A stretch of DNA of 64,000 bases. Source: Bacteroidota bacterium (GTDB lineage Bacteria; Bacteroidota; Bacteroidia; Bacteroidales; FEN-979). The notes under the pieces were generated by a model. The model did no database searches, was not told where the DNA came from, and was given only the letters and a program-made list of their open reading frames with translations. The stretch lies in the NCBI GenBank assembly GCA_026391795.1, contig JAPLDI010000022.1, forward strand, positions 124,001 to 188,000, given 5' to 3'. Both the position numbers and the translations under genes were made by a program. The stretch's first letter is position 1, and every line of letters begins with the position of its first letter. Below are positions 29,501 through 37,200 of this stretch, in pieces.

Positions 29501-30808
29501 AAAGTCCTGTCCGGCTGTCAGATTAAAATTCCGGGTAAGGTAATCGCTTACTTTGTTGATGTTCCTTACGTAGGCTGTATCCGCGGTGACAGGCATGATC
29601 ACCTTCAGCAGGTCGTTGGAATAATTTGAAGGATTGCTATGGCCGGGGGTTCCGTGAAATTCAGCTTTATTGTAAGGATTGATTTCTCCAAGATCCATGA
29701 AAGCCACGATGTTCCTGTTTTCCGTGATGGCAGCGCCGACGTTGGTCACCCACACTTCCACGCGGAGGATGTTGACACTCGAGGAGACCACCGGCAAGGT
29801 CTTCAGGGCGCCTTTGTACTTGTCACGGAATTGATGGGCAATGAAGAAGTGTCGGTTTTCTTCATATTCATCAGCCCGGAGGGAAAATTTTGTGGTCTGT
29901 GCATTGCCCTGGACCGTGATGTTCTTGGTTTCGCTCTTCTGCTGCGAATAGAGGGCCGTCACGGTCACCCTGCCAAAACGAAGCTTGGTTTTGATCCCGA
30001 AAAGGCTTTCACTCCCCTTGATCAGGGTACTGTTGAGGGGAAGATTCACATCGCCGCCTTCGATCAGCTGGATGATGTCATCTTCTTTCCCTTCATATTT
30101 CAGCTTCAGCTTATTCTCAAAATCGAATGTCGCTTCCGTATTGTAATTCACCTTGAATTCAATTTTATCTCCGATCTTGGCGATCACATTCATCTGAATT
30201 TTCTCACTGAAATCAAAGTTCGTCTGACGGCGCTGGCGCGTGTTCAGCATCGGGTCATCGCGGCGGTTGGAAACGATCCCGAAGGTAATCTCGGCAGATC
30301 CCTGCGGCCGGATATCCACGGTATTGTTGCCAAAGATGGTCTCGAACACTTTTCCCCCGATATGCAGTTTTGGGATGACCCCTTTGTTGTTATCAATGCT
30401 GGCCGCTTCTGCTCGCTCTTTCCAGTATTTCTCCAGCATCTGCTTGTTATCAAGCTCCTGGTATTCCTCGAAGGTCATGGTTTCGGGAAGACGGTAGGTC
30501 ATATTCCCGATCTTGTAGACCTTCACGTACTGGTGCGTGACGGGATCATATTCTACCGTCGTCTGAATGTTGGATGGATTTTTGAGGTAGAGTGTGCTGG
30601 AGGAAGTTCCCGGGTTGATGGCTTCTTCATTAAAGGGATAAATGAGCTTCACAGTATCCCCGGTCCGGAGGCTGTCAGGAGGCAATCCGGGAAAGGAAAA
30701 AGGATCGTTCTTTAAAGGGGCTGGAATAGTGAAAGCGAAAGAATTCCCTGCCACGAACAGCATCAGGAATACATACGTGTAACGAAGGATGTAACTATTA
30801 ATTCTCAC
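23576..30808 (-). CDS. sprA: SprA, outer-membrane translocon of the type IX secretion system
   Basis: A 2410-residue protein, the normal giant size of SprA (Sov in Porphyromonas). A signal peptide is followed by repeated SprA N-terminal blocks such as GSAEITFGIVSNRRDDPML and KIGDKIEFKVNYNTEATFDFENKLKLKYEG, which recur in the family. The C-terminus ends in alternating strands and KGGITLRFTLSQ. In Flavobacterium SprA forms a 36-stranded barrel through which T9SS cargo leaves the cell. It lies 61 bp after ruvA and is probably cotranscribed with it. The porP gene at 56.5 kb is the only other T9SS-related gene in the window. Confidence 0.97.
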   Translation of the reverse strand: MRINSYILRYTYVFLMLFVAGNSFAFTIPAPLKNDPFSFPGLPPDSLRTGDTVKLIYPFNEEAINPGTSSSTLYLKNPSNIQTTVEYDPVTHQYVKVYKIGNMTYRLPETMTFEEYQELDNKQMLEKYWKERAEAASIDNNKGVIPKLHIGGKVFETIFGNNTVDIRPQGSAEITFGIVSNRRDDPMLNTRQRRQTNFDFSEKIQMNVIAKIGDKIEFKVNYNTEATFDFENKLKLKYEGKEDDIIQLIEGGDVNLPLNSTLIKGSESLFGIKTKLRFGRVTVTALYSQQKSETKNITVQGNAQTTKFSLRADEYEENRHFFIAHQFRDKYKGALKTLPVVSSSVNILRVEVWVTNVGAAITENRNIVAFMDLGEINPYNKAEFHGTPGHSNPSNYSNDLLKVIMPVTADTAYVRNINKVSDYLTRNFNLTAGQDFEKVESARKLLPSEYTFNSKLGFISLNTTLNSDQVLGVAYQYQIVGDTTVYQVGEFANQGINSPSCLIVKLLKSTALNTRIPMWNLMMKNVYSLSAYQIQAQDFNLNILYSGNKNGVPTAYITEGRISGRPLLRVLNFDNLNQQGNPPSDGMFDFLDGAATQGGTVQASNGRIFFTVLEPFGQDLRDSIFDPMNPGPSLDLANKYCFDSLYTVTRTMAKQYPDKNKFVLDGFFKSSTGSEISLNALNVPQGSVRVTAGGVQLTENVDYTVDYTLGRVRIINEGILNSGTPINISMESTQMFNIQTKRLMGAHVDYKINKDFIIGGTILNLNERPLTQKVNYGDEPISNTMWGLSLTYRTNSRLITRIVDMLPLIHTKTISKVAVDAEFAQFIPGHSKSIGSTGTSYIDDFEGARSTIDLKNYGNWFLASTPQGQTTLNMFPEAASGTNLAYGFNRAKLSWYIIDPLFYDKNQNLIPPNVNNTELSKNEVRQVWETEVFPNKQPLNGVPVNLAVLNMAYYPADRGPYNYDVRPGNFSKGVASNGTLQFPETRWGGMMRKIESTDFDATNIQYIEFWMMDPFTSDSTNSGELYFNLGDISEDILRDGRKSFENGLPISSVVTNVDTTIWGRVPTVQALVDAFDNSPDSRQYQDVGYDGLGDFDERTFFDSTYMQKIAALYGVNSAAYQMALQDPSADDFHYFRGSDYDNDPKYSSVLERYKLFTGPDQNSPALSQSMATTLPNVEDINHDNTLSETERYYQYVVHLSPDKMKPGQNYITNVYHAAEIPLADGTRGNVNWYQFKIPIRTPDKVVGNIQGFTSIRFLRMFFKGFQSNIVCRFATLELSRGEWRKYTNDLLEPGEYVIDPNQNQTTFDIATVSIEENGSKQPIPYVIPPGISRETNWGSTNQQQLNEQSMVLKVCNLVDGDARAAFKTCEFDFRQFKRLQMFVHAEQSIRSQTIKNGDLTIFMRVGSDFTLNYYEYEIPLIFTPWGTSSANPDAIWPEGNAFDVDLAALVMAKENRNIALRTPGSTLTTSTPYTQSDGNNSITVVGSPSISDVKAIMIGIRNPKKNSQSANDDGQSKCAEIWVDELRLTDFNKSGGWAATARIAADLADLGRIQLTGSYMSDGFGTIEQKQTQRAMKSTLGFGFDTDLELGKFFPEKSGVRIPMHFDYSMLRSTPKYDPLNPDILFKEELATYGSKSQKDSVRATSEEFTQRKNFNLMNVRKDRIGDKKAKIYDIENFNVSYAYSEIFQRDPDVEYDLKKKYTGGIGYNYAAVPKNVIPFSKTKSITRHKSLRLLADFNFFYLPRSFSFRTDMNREFEQRKYRNKSVADIPMETFYIKRWDWSRVYDLKYDFSKSLKFTLVANAMAYVNEPPGKIDHSNQQQVWDQIFSFGTINNYNQQFAGTYDLPFAKIPYLEWISLTAGYQGNYHWTASPVSLQVRLGNVIENSNNKVLNGRLNLINLYSKVPYLKKILQANFASGKQPPAPQSKNMKPDKSQAKIDSLKKATPSFNFGKFLLDGTLRILMSVRTIGINYTQGEGTVIPGFTPKPVALGNNWAENAPGLGFVFGSQKDIRPGGESWFTKDSMLVQPYVNKYNDNLSITASLEVIPDLKIEINAIRTYSTARQEYFKYIDSIGSFNSFSAMETGSFSMSYMLIGTSFAKNSSDNISPLFEAMKAYRLEIAQRYSAQNPWSAGKTDSTGYPVGYTSTDQEVLNTAFLAAYGGRNPSKIGLGAFPKIPIPNWRITYDGLAKIRAIKKVLRTFTISHAYLSTYSVGSFTSNIQYKEKDGSPTQLDNAGNYIPKEQISVVSLTEQFNPLIKFDMGWVNSLLSSIEWKRSRNLAFSFVNNQLTEIFSNEFIIGLGYRFKNIKLSFLSAGLAGKKSKYSSDLNLKADFSIRRNRTILRRIDEDINQISTGQQVTSINFTADYNLNQRFNIRFYFDKVINQPYVSNQYRTSNTKGGITLRFTLSQ

Positions 30809-30869
30809 TAAATCCAGAATTCTTTATACTAACATGATGAGAAAAAGCAGTCGCAGGACATGCTCGTTC

Positions 30870-31454
30870 CTATAAAATTTTCAAAGCATGCCTGATCAGT
30901 TGTTCCACCGGTAAAGCCGAGCCTTCTTTCTCGATAACTTTAGTCAGTGCTTTCTCGGCAATCATCTTTGAAAAGCCGAGAATTATCAATCCAGATAACG
31001 CTTCTTCTTTCTTTGTATTGTGTCCGCCCGGCAATTTTTCATAGGGAATCAGGTCTTTCGAAAGCTTATCTTTCAGCTCTACAATCAGGCGTTGGGCCGT
31101 TTTCGAGCCGATTCCCTTTATGCTTTGCAGCAGGGGTGCATTCCCCTGGGCAATGGCCTGGATGATTTCTGAGGGCTGAACGGAGGAAAGGATCATCCGT
31201 GCGGTGTTAGGCCCGATACCGGAAACGCTGATGAGTTGACGGAAAAGCTCCCGTTCATCAGCCCCTGAAAAACCGAAAAGGATCATGGCGTCTTCCCGTA
31301 CGACCAGGTGAACCAGCAGGCAGCAGTGACTGTCCTCTTCCAGCTGTGAATAGGTATTCAATGAAATATGAAGCAGGTAGCCGATACCATTGGCTTCGAT
31401 TACCGCATAGGTGGGTGTCTTTTCAGTCAGCCTTCCCTTGATAAATTCATACAT
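30870..31454 (-). CDS. ruvA: Holliday junction branch migration protein RuvA
   Basis: A 194-residue RuvA. It starts MYEFIKGRLTEKTPTYAVIEANGIGYLLHISL (OB fold). It carries two helix-hairpin-helix motifs, SVSGIGPNTARMILS and SIKGIGSKTAQRLIVELKDKL, then a C-terminal domain (LGFSKMIAEKALTKV) that contacts RuvB. RuvA binds the four-way junction and loads the RuvB motor. First gene of the ruvA-sprA group, with its own -7 box. Confidence 0.97.
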   Translation of the reverse strand: MYEFIKGRLTEKTPTYAVIEANGIGYLLHISLNTYSQLEEDSHCCLLVHLVVREDAMILFGFSGADERELFRQLISVSGIGPNTARMILSSVQPSEIIQAIAQGNAPLLQSIKGIGSKTAQRLIVELKDKLSKDLIPYEKLPGGHNTKKEEALSGLIILGFSKMIAEKALTKVIEKEGSALPVEQLIRHALKIL

Positions 31455-31490
31455 GTTTCCGGAATATTTATGTTAACCTTATTCGCAGAG

Positions 31491-31498
31491 CAAAAGTA
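31491..31498 (-). promoter_or_regulatory. -7 promoter box (TACTTTTG) for ruvA
   Basis: The minus strand reads TACTTTTG, a TAnnTTTG match, 37 nt before the ruvA ATG. Confidence 0.55.
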
Positions 31499-31573
31499 AG
31501 AATTTTCTCCTTCGACGGAGGCATGAAATGGAAGACAAGCGGAAGGGCAGGCCAGAGGATGGAAAAAGGGTCA

Positions 31574-31622
31574 GGGATGTGAGATATGGGATGTGGGATG
31601 TGGGATGTAGAATGTGGGATAT
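31574..31622. repeat. Heptamer array (GGGATGT), seven units
   Basis: Seven contiguous 7-nt units: GGGATGT four times plus GAGATAT, AGAATGT and GGGATAT. It lies between the thioredoxin-fold gene stop at 31631 and the ruvA promoter. A minus-strand ORF across it encodes only repeated HIPHP-like residues and is an artefact of the repeat. Confidence 0.75.
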
Positions 31623-31630
31623 CGTAATTT

Positions 31631-33004
31631 CTAATTGATTCTGTTTTCCCTGAGATCCTCTTCAAGTTCCCTGTAGGAGATCGGTTTGGCCAGGATCTTT
31701 TTTTCGCGGTCGAGCAGGAACATCGTGGGAGTGGCAAAGATGTTATATTCATCTGAAGAAACGCTGTTGAACCCTTTCATCTCACTGCCGTTCAGCCAGG
31801 TAAGATTCTGCTCCTTAATAAAGGTTGTCCATTCGGTCCGGCTGGTATCCAATGATACCGTCATGACCTCCCAGCGTTTCGGCTTTTGTTTATCATAAAG
31901 GGCCTTGAGCTGTGGCATCATCTGGATACAATGTCCGCATTCACTCGACCAGAACACCAGCAATGTATATTCGGATTTGATCTCCGAGAGGCGGATCAGC
32001 TTTCCCTTCATATCCGGGACGGAGATATCAGGAGCAGTCTTACCCACTGAGATCTTCTTGAAATTTTCCAGTTTCTTCTGCAGTTTCGTTTTCCTCGCCT
32101 GATCTTCACAGGAAAACGGATCCTGGAAATTATCTGCGATGTAAGTGATAACCGCATCGAAATGGTATTTATCAAATCCTCCCACAAAATAATCCAGAAG
32201 GAACTTATAAATTTCAGCATTCACGGCAGCCTTGCTGAGGATGACCGTGACGGCTTTGATAAATTCCGATTCCAGTTGTTTCTGGTTGTATTTGTTATTG
32301 CTGTAGATCGAAAGGTATGAAATGGCTTTGTTCGACCAGGCATTGCTGTGCAGCAAAAGCGTATCGGTAAAATCCACATCGTCGAGGAAATGCTGCCTGA
32401 GGTACGACATCCGGTCTTCTTTGGTCAATCCTGATGGCAAAAAAGGGGTCTGCTGGAGCCGGAAGATCCGCAGGGCAAAAGATCCGGGATAGAGGGCAGT
32501 AAGAGAATCGAGGATTTTCTTTTCAGACCGCTGCAATCGTTCATACTCCTGCGTTGCCTGTGTATAAAAGCCATCCTTTTGCGGATAGAAATCGACGATC
32601 GGAAGGATCAGTTCCAGCTTTGACTGCACCTTCCGGTCGAATCCCATGCAAAAATAATAGATCTTGTTTTCTGCAGAAGAGAGGAATTCCGTACTGTCGG
32701 CCGTCAGATCTCCCTTGCAGACAAACTCAATGTTCTCCTTGTTCACCACAAGATCAAGGAAGCGGTCTTTATCGGTTGAAAGCCTGTAGAGTCCGGTCGT
32801 TACATTCGTTCCGAGGGGAAAGATGAAATGGCCCGATGCATCGCAGGTCACTGAATCGATACGGTTTATTTTTTCACCGAAATAGGCGTAGAGAAATACT
32901 TTCTTCCCTCCTGCATTTCTGATCTCCCCGCGAAGGGAATGTGTGCCCTGGGAAAAGCCAGGAACAGCCGAAAGGAAAATCAGACAGAGAAAGATCCGTT
33001 TCAT
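31631..33004 (-). CDS. Secreted thioredoxin-fold protein with CGHC motif
   Basis: A 457-residue protein. The signal peptide MKRIFLCLIFLSAVPGFSQ is followed by a DUF4369-like beta domain (LRGEIRNAGGKKVFLYAY). A helical middle region runs to about residue 320. A C-terminal TlpA/AhpC-like thioredoxin domain contains VFWSSECGHCIQMMPQLKALY. CGHC suggests a periplasmic disulfide oxidoreductase. It starts 21 bp after the related gene upstream, so the two form an operon of paralogues with different active-site dipeptides (GP and GH). Confidence 0.87.
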   Translation of the reverse strand: MKRIFLCLIFLSAVPGFSQGTHSLRGEIRNAGGKKVFLYAYFGEKINRIDSVTCDASGHFIFPLGTNVTTGLYRLSTDKDRFLDLVVNKENIEFVCKGDLTADSTEFLSSAENKIYYFCMGFDRKVQSKLELILPIVDFYPQKDGFYTQATQEYERLQRSEKKILDSLTALYPGSFALRIFRLQQTPFLPSGLTKEDRMSYLRQHFLDDVDFTDTLLLHSNAWSNKAISYLSIYSNNKYNQKQLESEFIKAVTVILSKAAVNAEIYKFLLDYFVGGFDKYHFDAVITYIADNFQDPFSCEDQARKTKLQKKLENFKKISVGKTAPDISVPDMKGKLIRLSEIKSEYTLLVFWSSECGHCIQMMPQLKALYDKQKPKRWEVMTVSLDTSRTEWTTFIKEQNLTWLNGSEMKGFNSVSSDEYNIFATPTMFLLDREKKILAKPISYRELEEDLRENRIN

Positions 33005-33025
33005 CGGTGAAAATTTAGGGTAATC

Positions 33026-34165
33026 CTATTTTTTTTTGTTCCCATGCTTCGCTGCAAGGGCTGCCGGCGGGCCGAGAATTTCCGTAAGTTTAGCCACCAG
33101 GGCTTCTCCCATCAGGTTTCTCCCGATGATCTTCTGGTCCTTATCGAGCAGTACATTGGCTGGGATGGAACTGATGCCGTAGAGTTTTCCGGCTGCATTT
33201 CCCCAGTACATCAGATCGGAAACATGAGTCCAGGTAAGGTTATCTTTTTTGATGGCTTTTTCCCATTTTTCTTTGCTCCGGTCAAAGGAAACCCCGAGAA
33301 CTTCAAAACCTTTCTTATGAAAACCGGCATAGGCCTTCACTACCTTCGGGTTTTCAGCCCTGCAGGGACCGCACCAGGAAGCCCAGAAATCAACTAGGAC
33401 GACTTTTCCTTTCAGGGAAGAGAGGGTAAAGGGGTTCCCGGCGGTATCACTCATTGTAAAATCGATGGCAGGCTGCCCGACCTGAACACTTTTCAGGATT
33501 GCAACCCGTTTGGTGACGGATTTATAAAAATAGGAATGATAGAGGGTGGTATCAAAGAGACCGTGTAACGATTCAAGTTGCGGGAGCTCAAACTCGTAAG
33601 AGTTCCTCATGATCAGCCAGGCACCCACGGGGGAGGCCGGATGTTTTTTTACAATGTCAACGATCAGGCCAACCAATGCCCTGCCATAGGCATTATACTT
33701 TTCATCCAGCTGTTTCATAGTGACAGTATCCTTCAGTGAATCTGCCTTTGCATAAACCGGATTCATATCATTCATCAGCTTCTCGATGCTGTCATTGTCA
33801 TGAACATACTTCATAAACAAGTCCTGGTTCGCCGATCCTGTCACATCAATTTTAACCGTGCTGTCGGCATGCACCACCAGCCGGATATCGGAATTTTCAA
33901 GGAAGAAAGGAAACATCATCTCTTTTCCTTTGACCTTGACATTCCAGCGATCGGGTGAATCAACTTTACCCGAGAATTCAAATTCACCGTTTTTTACGGC
34001 TGCCGAATCGATCGTGACCCAGCCGGTGCTGTCCATTTTCTGGAGGTAAACGGTACTTGTTTCAGTTCCCTTTACGACTCCGTTGATTTTAAATTGACTG
34101 CCCTTTTTCCCTGTGCAGGATGCCAGAATCGCTGCAACTGCGAGCATTACGAGTATCTTTTTCAT
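33026..34165 (-). CDS. TlpA-family lipoprotein disulfide reductase with DUF4369 domain
   Basis: A 379-residue lipoprotein with signal MKKILVMLAVAAILASC (lipobox Cys17). It has an N-terminal DUF4369 domain (FKINGVVKGTETSTVYLQKMD), a helical linker, and a thioredoxin domain with VDFWASWCGPCRAENPKVV, the canonical reductive CGPC. It ends in the basic KHGNKKK. Proteins of this type are common in Bacteroidota envelopes and are thought to keep cysteines reduced, for example in cytochrome c maturation; no cytochrome genes are nearby. First gene of a two-gene operon. Confidence 0.92.
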   Translation of the reverse strand: MKKILVMLAVAAILASCTGKKGSQFKINGVVKGTETSTVYLQKMDSTGWVTIDSAAVKNGEFEFSGKVDSPDRWNVKVKGKEMMFPFFLENSDIRLVVHADSTVKIDVTGSANQDLFMKYVHDNDSIEKLMNDMNPVYAKADSLKDTVTMKQLDEKYNAYGRALVGLIVDIVKKHPASPVGAWLIMRNSYEFELPQLESLHGLFDTTLYHSYFYKSVTKRVAILKSVQVGQPAIDFTMSDTAGNPFTLSSLKGKVVLVDFWASWCGPCRAENPKVVKAYAGFHKKGFEVLGVSFDRSKEKWEKAIKKDNLTWTHVSDLMYWGNAAGKLYGISSIPANVLLDKDQKIIGRNLMGEALVAKLTEILGPPAALAAKHGNKKK

Positions 34166-34193
34166 TGGTTTTTCCGGTTAAAATAATACCCTG

Positions 34194-34201
34194 CAAAAGT
34201 A
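34194..34201 (-). promoter_or_regulatory. -7 promoter box (TACTTTTG) for the TlpA-like pair
   Basis: The minus strand reads TACTTTTG, 28 nt before the ATG at 34165, divergent from the mannosidase gene. Confidence 0.55.
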
Positions 34202-34255
34202 ACTCTTTCCGAGCAATTAATTATTCCCTATTTTTACAACGAAAAACCTTTTTCC

Positions 34256-37200
34256 ATGAAATCATACAGAACGCCTGCCCTCCTTGTTTTTTTGATCCTC
34301 TGCAACAGTATCATCCTTGCACAGTCAGAAAATAAAATTCCCGACCCTGCAAAATATGACATCTCCCGTGAACCGGTTTTGTACACGGTGGGATATGCAC
34401 ACCTGGATACGGAATGGCGCTGGGATTACCCCGAGACCATCAACAAATACCTTAAAGCCACACTGGATGATAATTTCCGTTTCTTTGAAAAATACAAAGA
34501 GTATGTTTTTACTTTTTCAGGCGCCCGCAGGTATAAGATGATGAAGGAATATTATCCGGATCGCTATGAAAAGCTGAAAAAATACATCGCCAAAGGCCGC
34601 TGGTTTGTAGGAGGGTCATCGGTCGACGAATGTGATGCGAACATTCCTTCTCCCGAATCCATTCTCCGTCATGTTCTTTACGGGAACAATTATTTCCGGA
34701 GTGAATTTGGCAAAGAGAGCGTGGATTTTCTCCTCCCTGATTGTTTCGGGTTTCAGGCGCACCTTCCTTCCATTCTTGCCCACAGCGGCATAAAAGGCTT
34801 CTCAACGCAGAAACTGGAATGGGGTTCTGCCATCGGGATTCCTTTCAACATCGGGAACTGGACCGGACCTGATGGCAAGGGGATAGTGGCTGCGCTCAAT
34901 GCCACGGACTATGGCGGGGATATCCAGCCCAGGCTCGACACGGTGAAGTACTGGGTCGACCGGGTCATGGAGAACGGGAAGAAATACGGGGTCTTTGCCG
35001 ATTACCGCTATTACGGAACCGGCGATATCGGCGGTGCCCCCTCCGAAGAGGCAATTAAAAACGGGATGGGCAGCCTGAATAATCCCGACAGCAAAATCAA
35101 GGTTTATCTCTGTTCCTCCGATCAGCTTTTCCGTGACCTTACCGAAGAGCAGAAACGCAATCTCCCAAATTATTCAGGAGACCTTCTCCTGACGCAGCAC
35201 TCGGCCGGATCACTCACCTCCCAGGCCTATATGAAACGCTGGAACCGGAAAAACGAGTTGCTTGCCCAGGCCGCCGAACCGATGGCTGTTGCCGCCGACT
35301 GGCTGGGTGGGAATCCCTACCCGTTTATTGCATTGAACGGGGCCTGGTGGCTTACGCTCGGGAGCCAGATGCACGATATCCTCCCGGGAACCTGTATCCC
35401 GAAAGCCTATGAATATGCGTGGAACGATGAGGTGCTGGCACAGAATAAGTTTGCTTCGACACTGGAAAGTTCAGTCGGAACGGTGATTCGTGCACTGGAC
35501 ACGAGGGGGGAAGGAAAAGCAGTCGTGGTCTATAACCCGATTGCTGTGGCACGCGAAGATGTCGTGGAGGCAGACGTCTCCTTCCCGGAAGGGACCCCGG
35601 AGTTCATCCAGGTTTCAGGCCCCGACGGGAATGAGGTACTTTCACAGGTGCTGAGCCGGACAAAGGTTTCCTGCAAACTTTTGTTTCTTGCCAGTGTACC
35701 CTCATTTGGCCTGGCCTGCTTTCATGTCTGGCCCTCTTCCCAGGCAGAAAGCAATCTGAAGAACAGCCTGGTCTCGGGACCCAACTTCCTGGAAAATGAA
35801 TACTATAAAATTGTGATCAATACAAACGGAGATGTTTCCTCTATCCTGGATAAAAAACTGAATAAGGAAATGCTCTCCGCCCCTGCCCGCCTCGAATTTC
35901 AGAAAGAACACCCCGAATACTGGCCGGCCTGGAACATGGACTGGAACGACCGTAAGAATCCGCCTGTCGGAACTGTTGACGGTTCCCCGAAAATAACACT
36001 GACGGAGACGGGCCCCGTGAGGGTATCGTTCAGGGTGGAACGGACTGCACGGAACTCCTCCTTTGTACAGAATATCAGTCTCACTGCAGGAGAAAGCGGA
36101 AAAAGGATCGTTTTCAGGAATACGGTCGAATGGCAGTCGAAAGGAGTCAGCCTGAAAGCTTCGTTTCCCTTCACGGCCAGCAACCCGGTTGCTACTTACA
36201 ACCTCGGACTGGGAACCCTGGAGCGGGCTACCAACACCGAAAAGAAATATGAGGTCCCTTCCCGGGAATGGTTCGACCTGACAGATAAATCGGGGGCTTT
36301 TGGAATTACTGTCATGGAAGACTGCAAATTCGGATCAGACAAGCCGAATGACAAAACACTCCGTCTTACCCTTCTTTACACGCCTCAAACAAATTTCTAC
36401 CATGACCAGGCCACACAGGACTGGGGAACCCATGAATTCACCTATGGACTATACAGTCACAAGGGTGACTGGCGCACTGCCCGTTCGGAATGGCAGGGCC
36501 GCAGCCTGAACCAGCCGATGAAAGCATTCCAGGTGCCGGTGCATTCAGGCTTTCTCGGTAACACTTTCTGTCTTGCAAAGGTGAACACACCCCAGGTTGA
36601 CATCCGCGCTTTGAAAAAAGCGGAAACCGGTAACCTGGTGATCATCCGGATCCAGGAACTTTTCGGGAAGGAGATCGAAAATGCAGAAGTCAGCTTTGCC
36701 GGTAAGATCACGGCTGCCTATGAGATAGACGGGCAGGAACGGAAAACGGGGGAAGCAACGCTGAAAGACGGGAAACTGCTTGTAAGCCTGACAAAATACG
36801 GATTGAAGAGCTTCGCAGTCACACTGGCTACTCCGCTTGAAAAAATCAGTGAGCCGGAAAGCATACGGCTGATCCTTCCCTTCGATGAAAATGTGGTTGC
36901 AGGTGAAAAATACAGGAAAAACGGGGTTTTTACACCCAAAGGGTATGCAATGCCTGCAGAAATGTTTCCGGAAACCCTTACGATCGACGGGGTCCGTTTT
37001 ACCATGGGAAGTAAAACGGAAGGACAAAACAATGTTCTTGCCTGTCGTGGTCAAAAGATCGCCTTGCCGAAAACCGGCAACTACAACCGGGTGTATATCC
37101 TTGCTGCCGCAACCCGCGATACCAACGGACTGTTCAGGGCAGGGGAAAGCAAAAAAACAATCCGGGTGCAGAATTGGGAAGGATTGATCGGGCAATTCGA

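Noticed and set aside
28568-30715. Long plus-strand ORFs (287 and 358 codons) inside sprA.
   Set aside because: They are antisense to a well-conserved giant gene and show no family features.
31468-31752. Minus-strand ORF rich in repeated HIPHP-like residues.
   Set aside because: It is a translation of the GGGATGT array plus antisense of the thioredoxin-fold gene.
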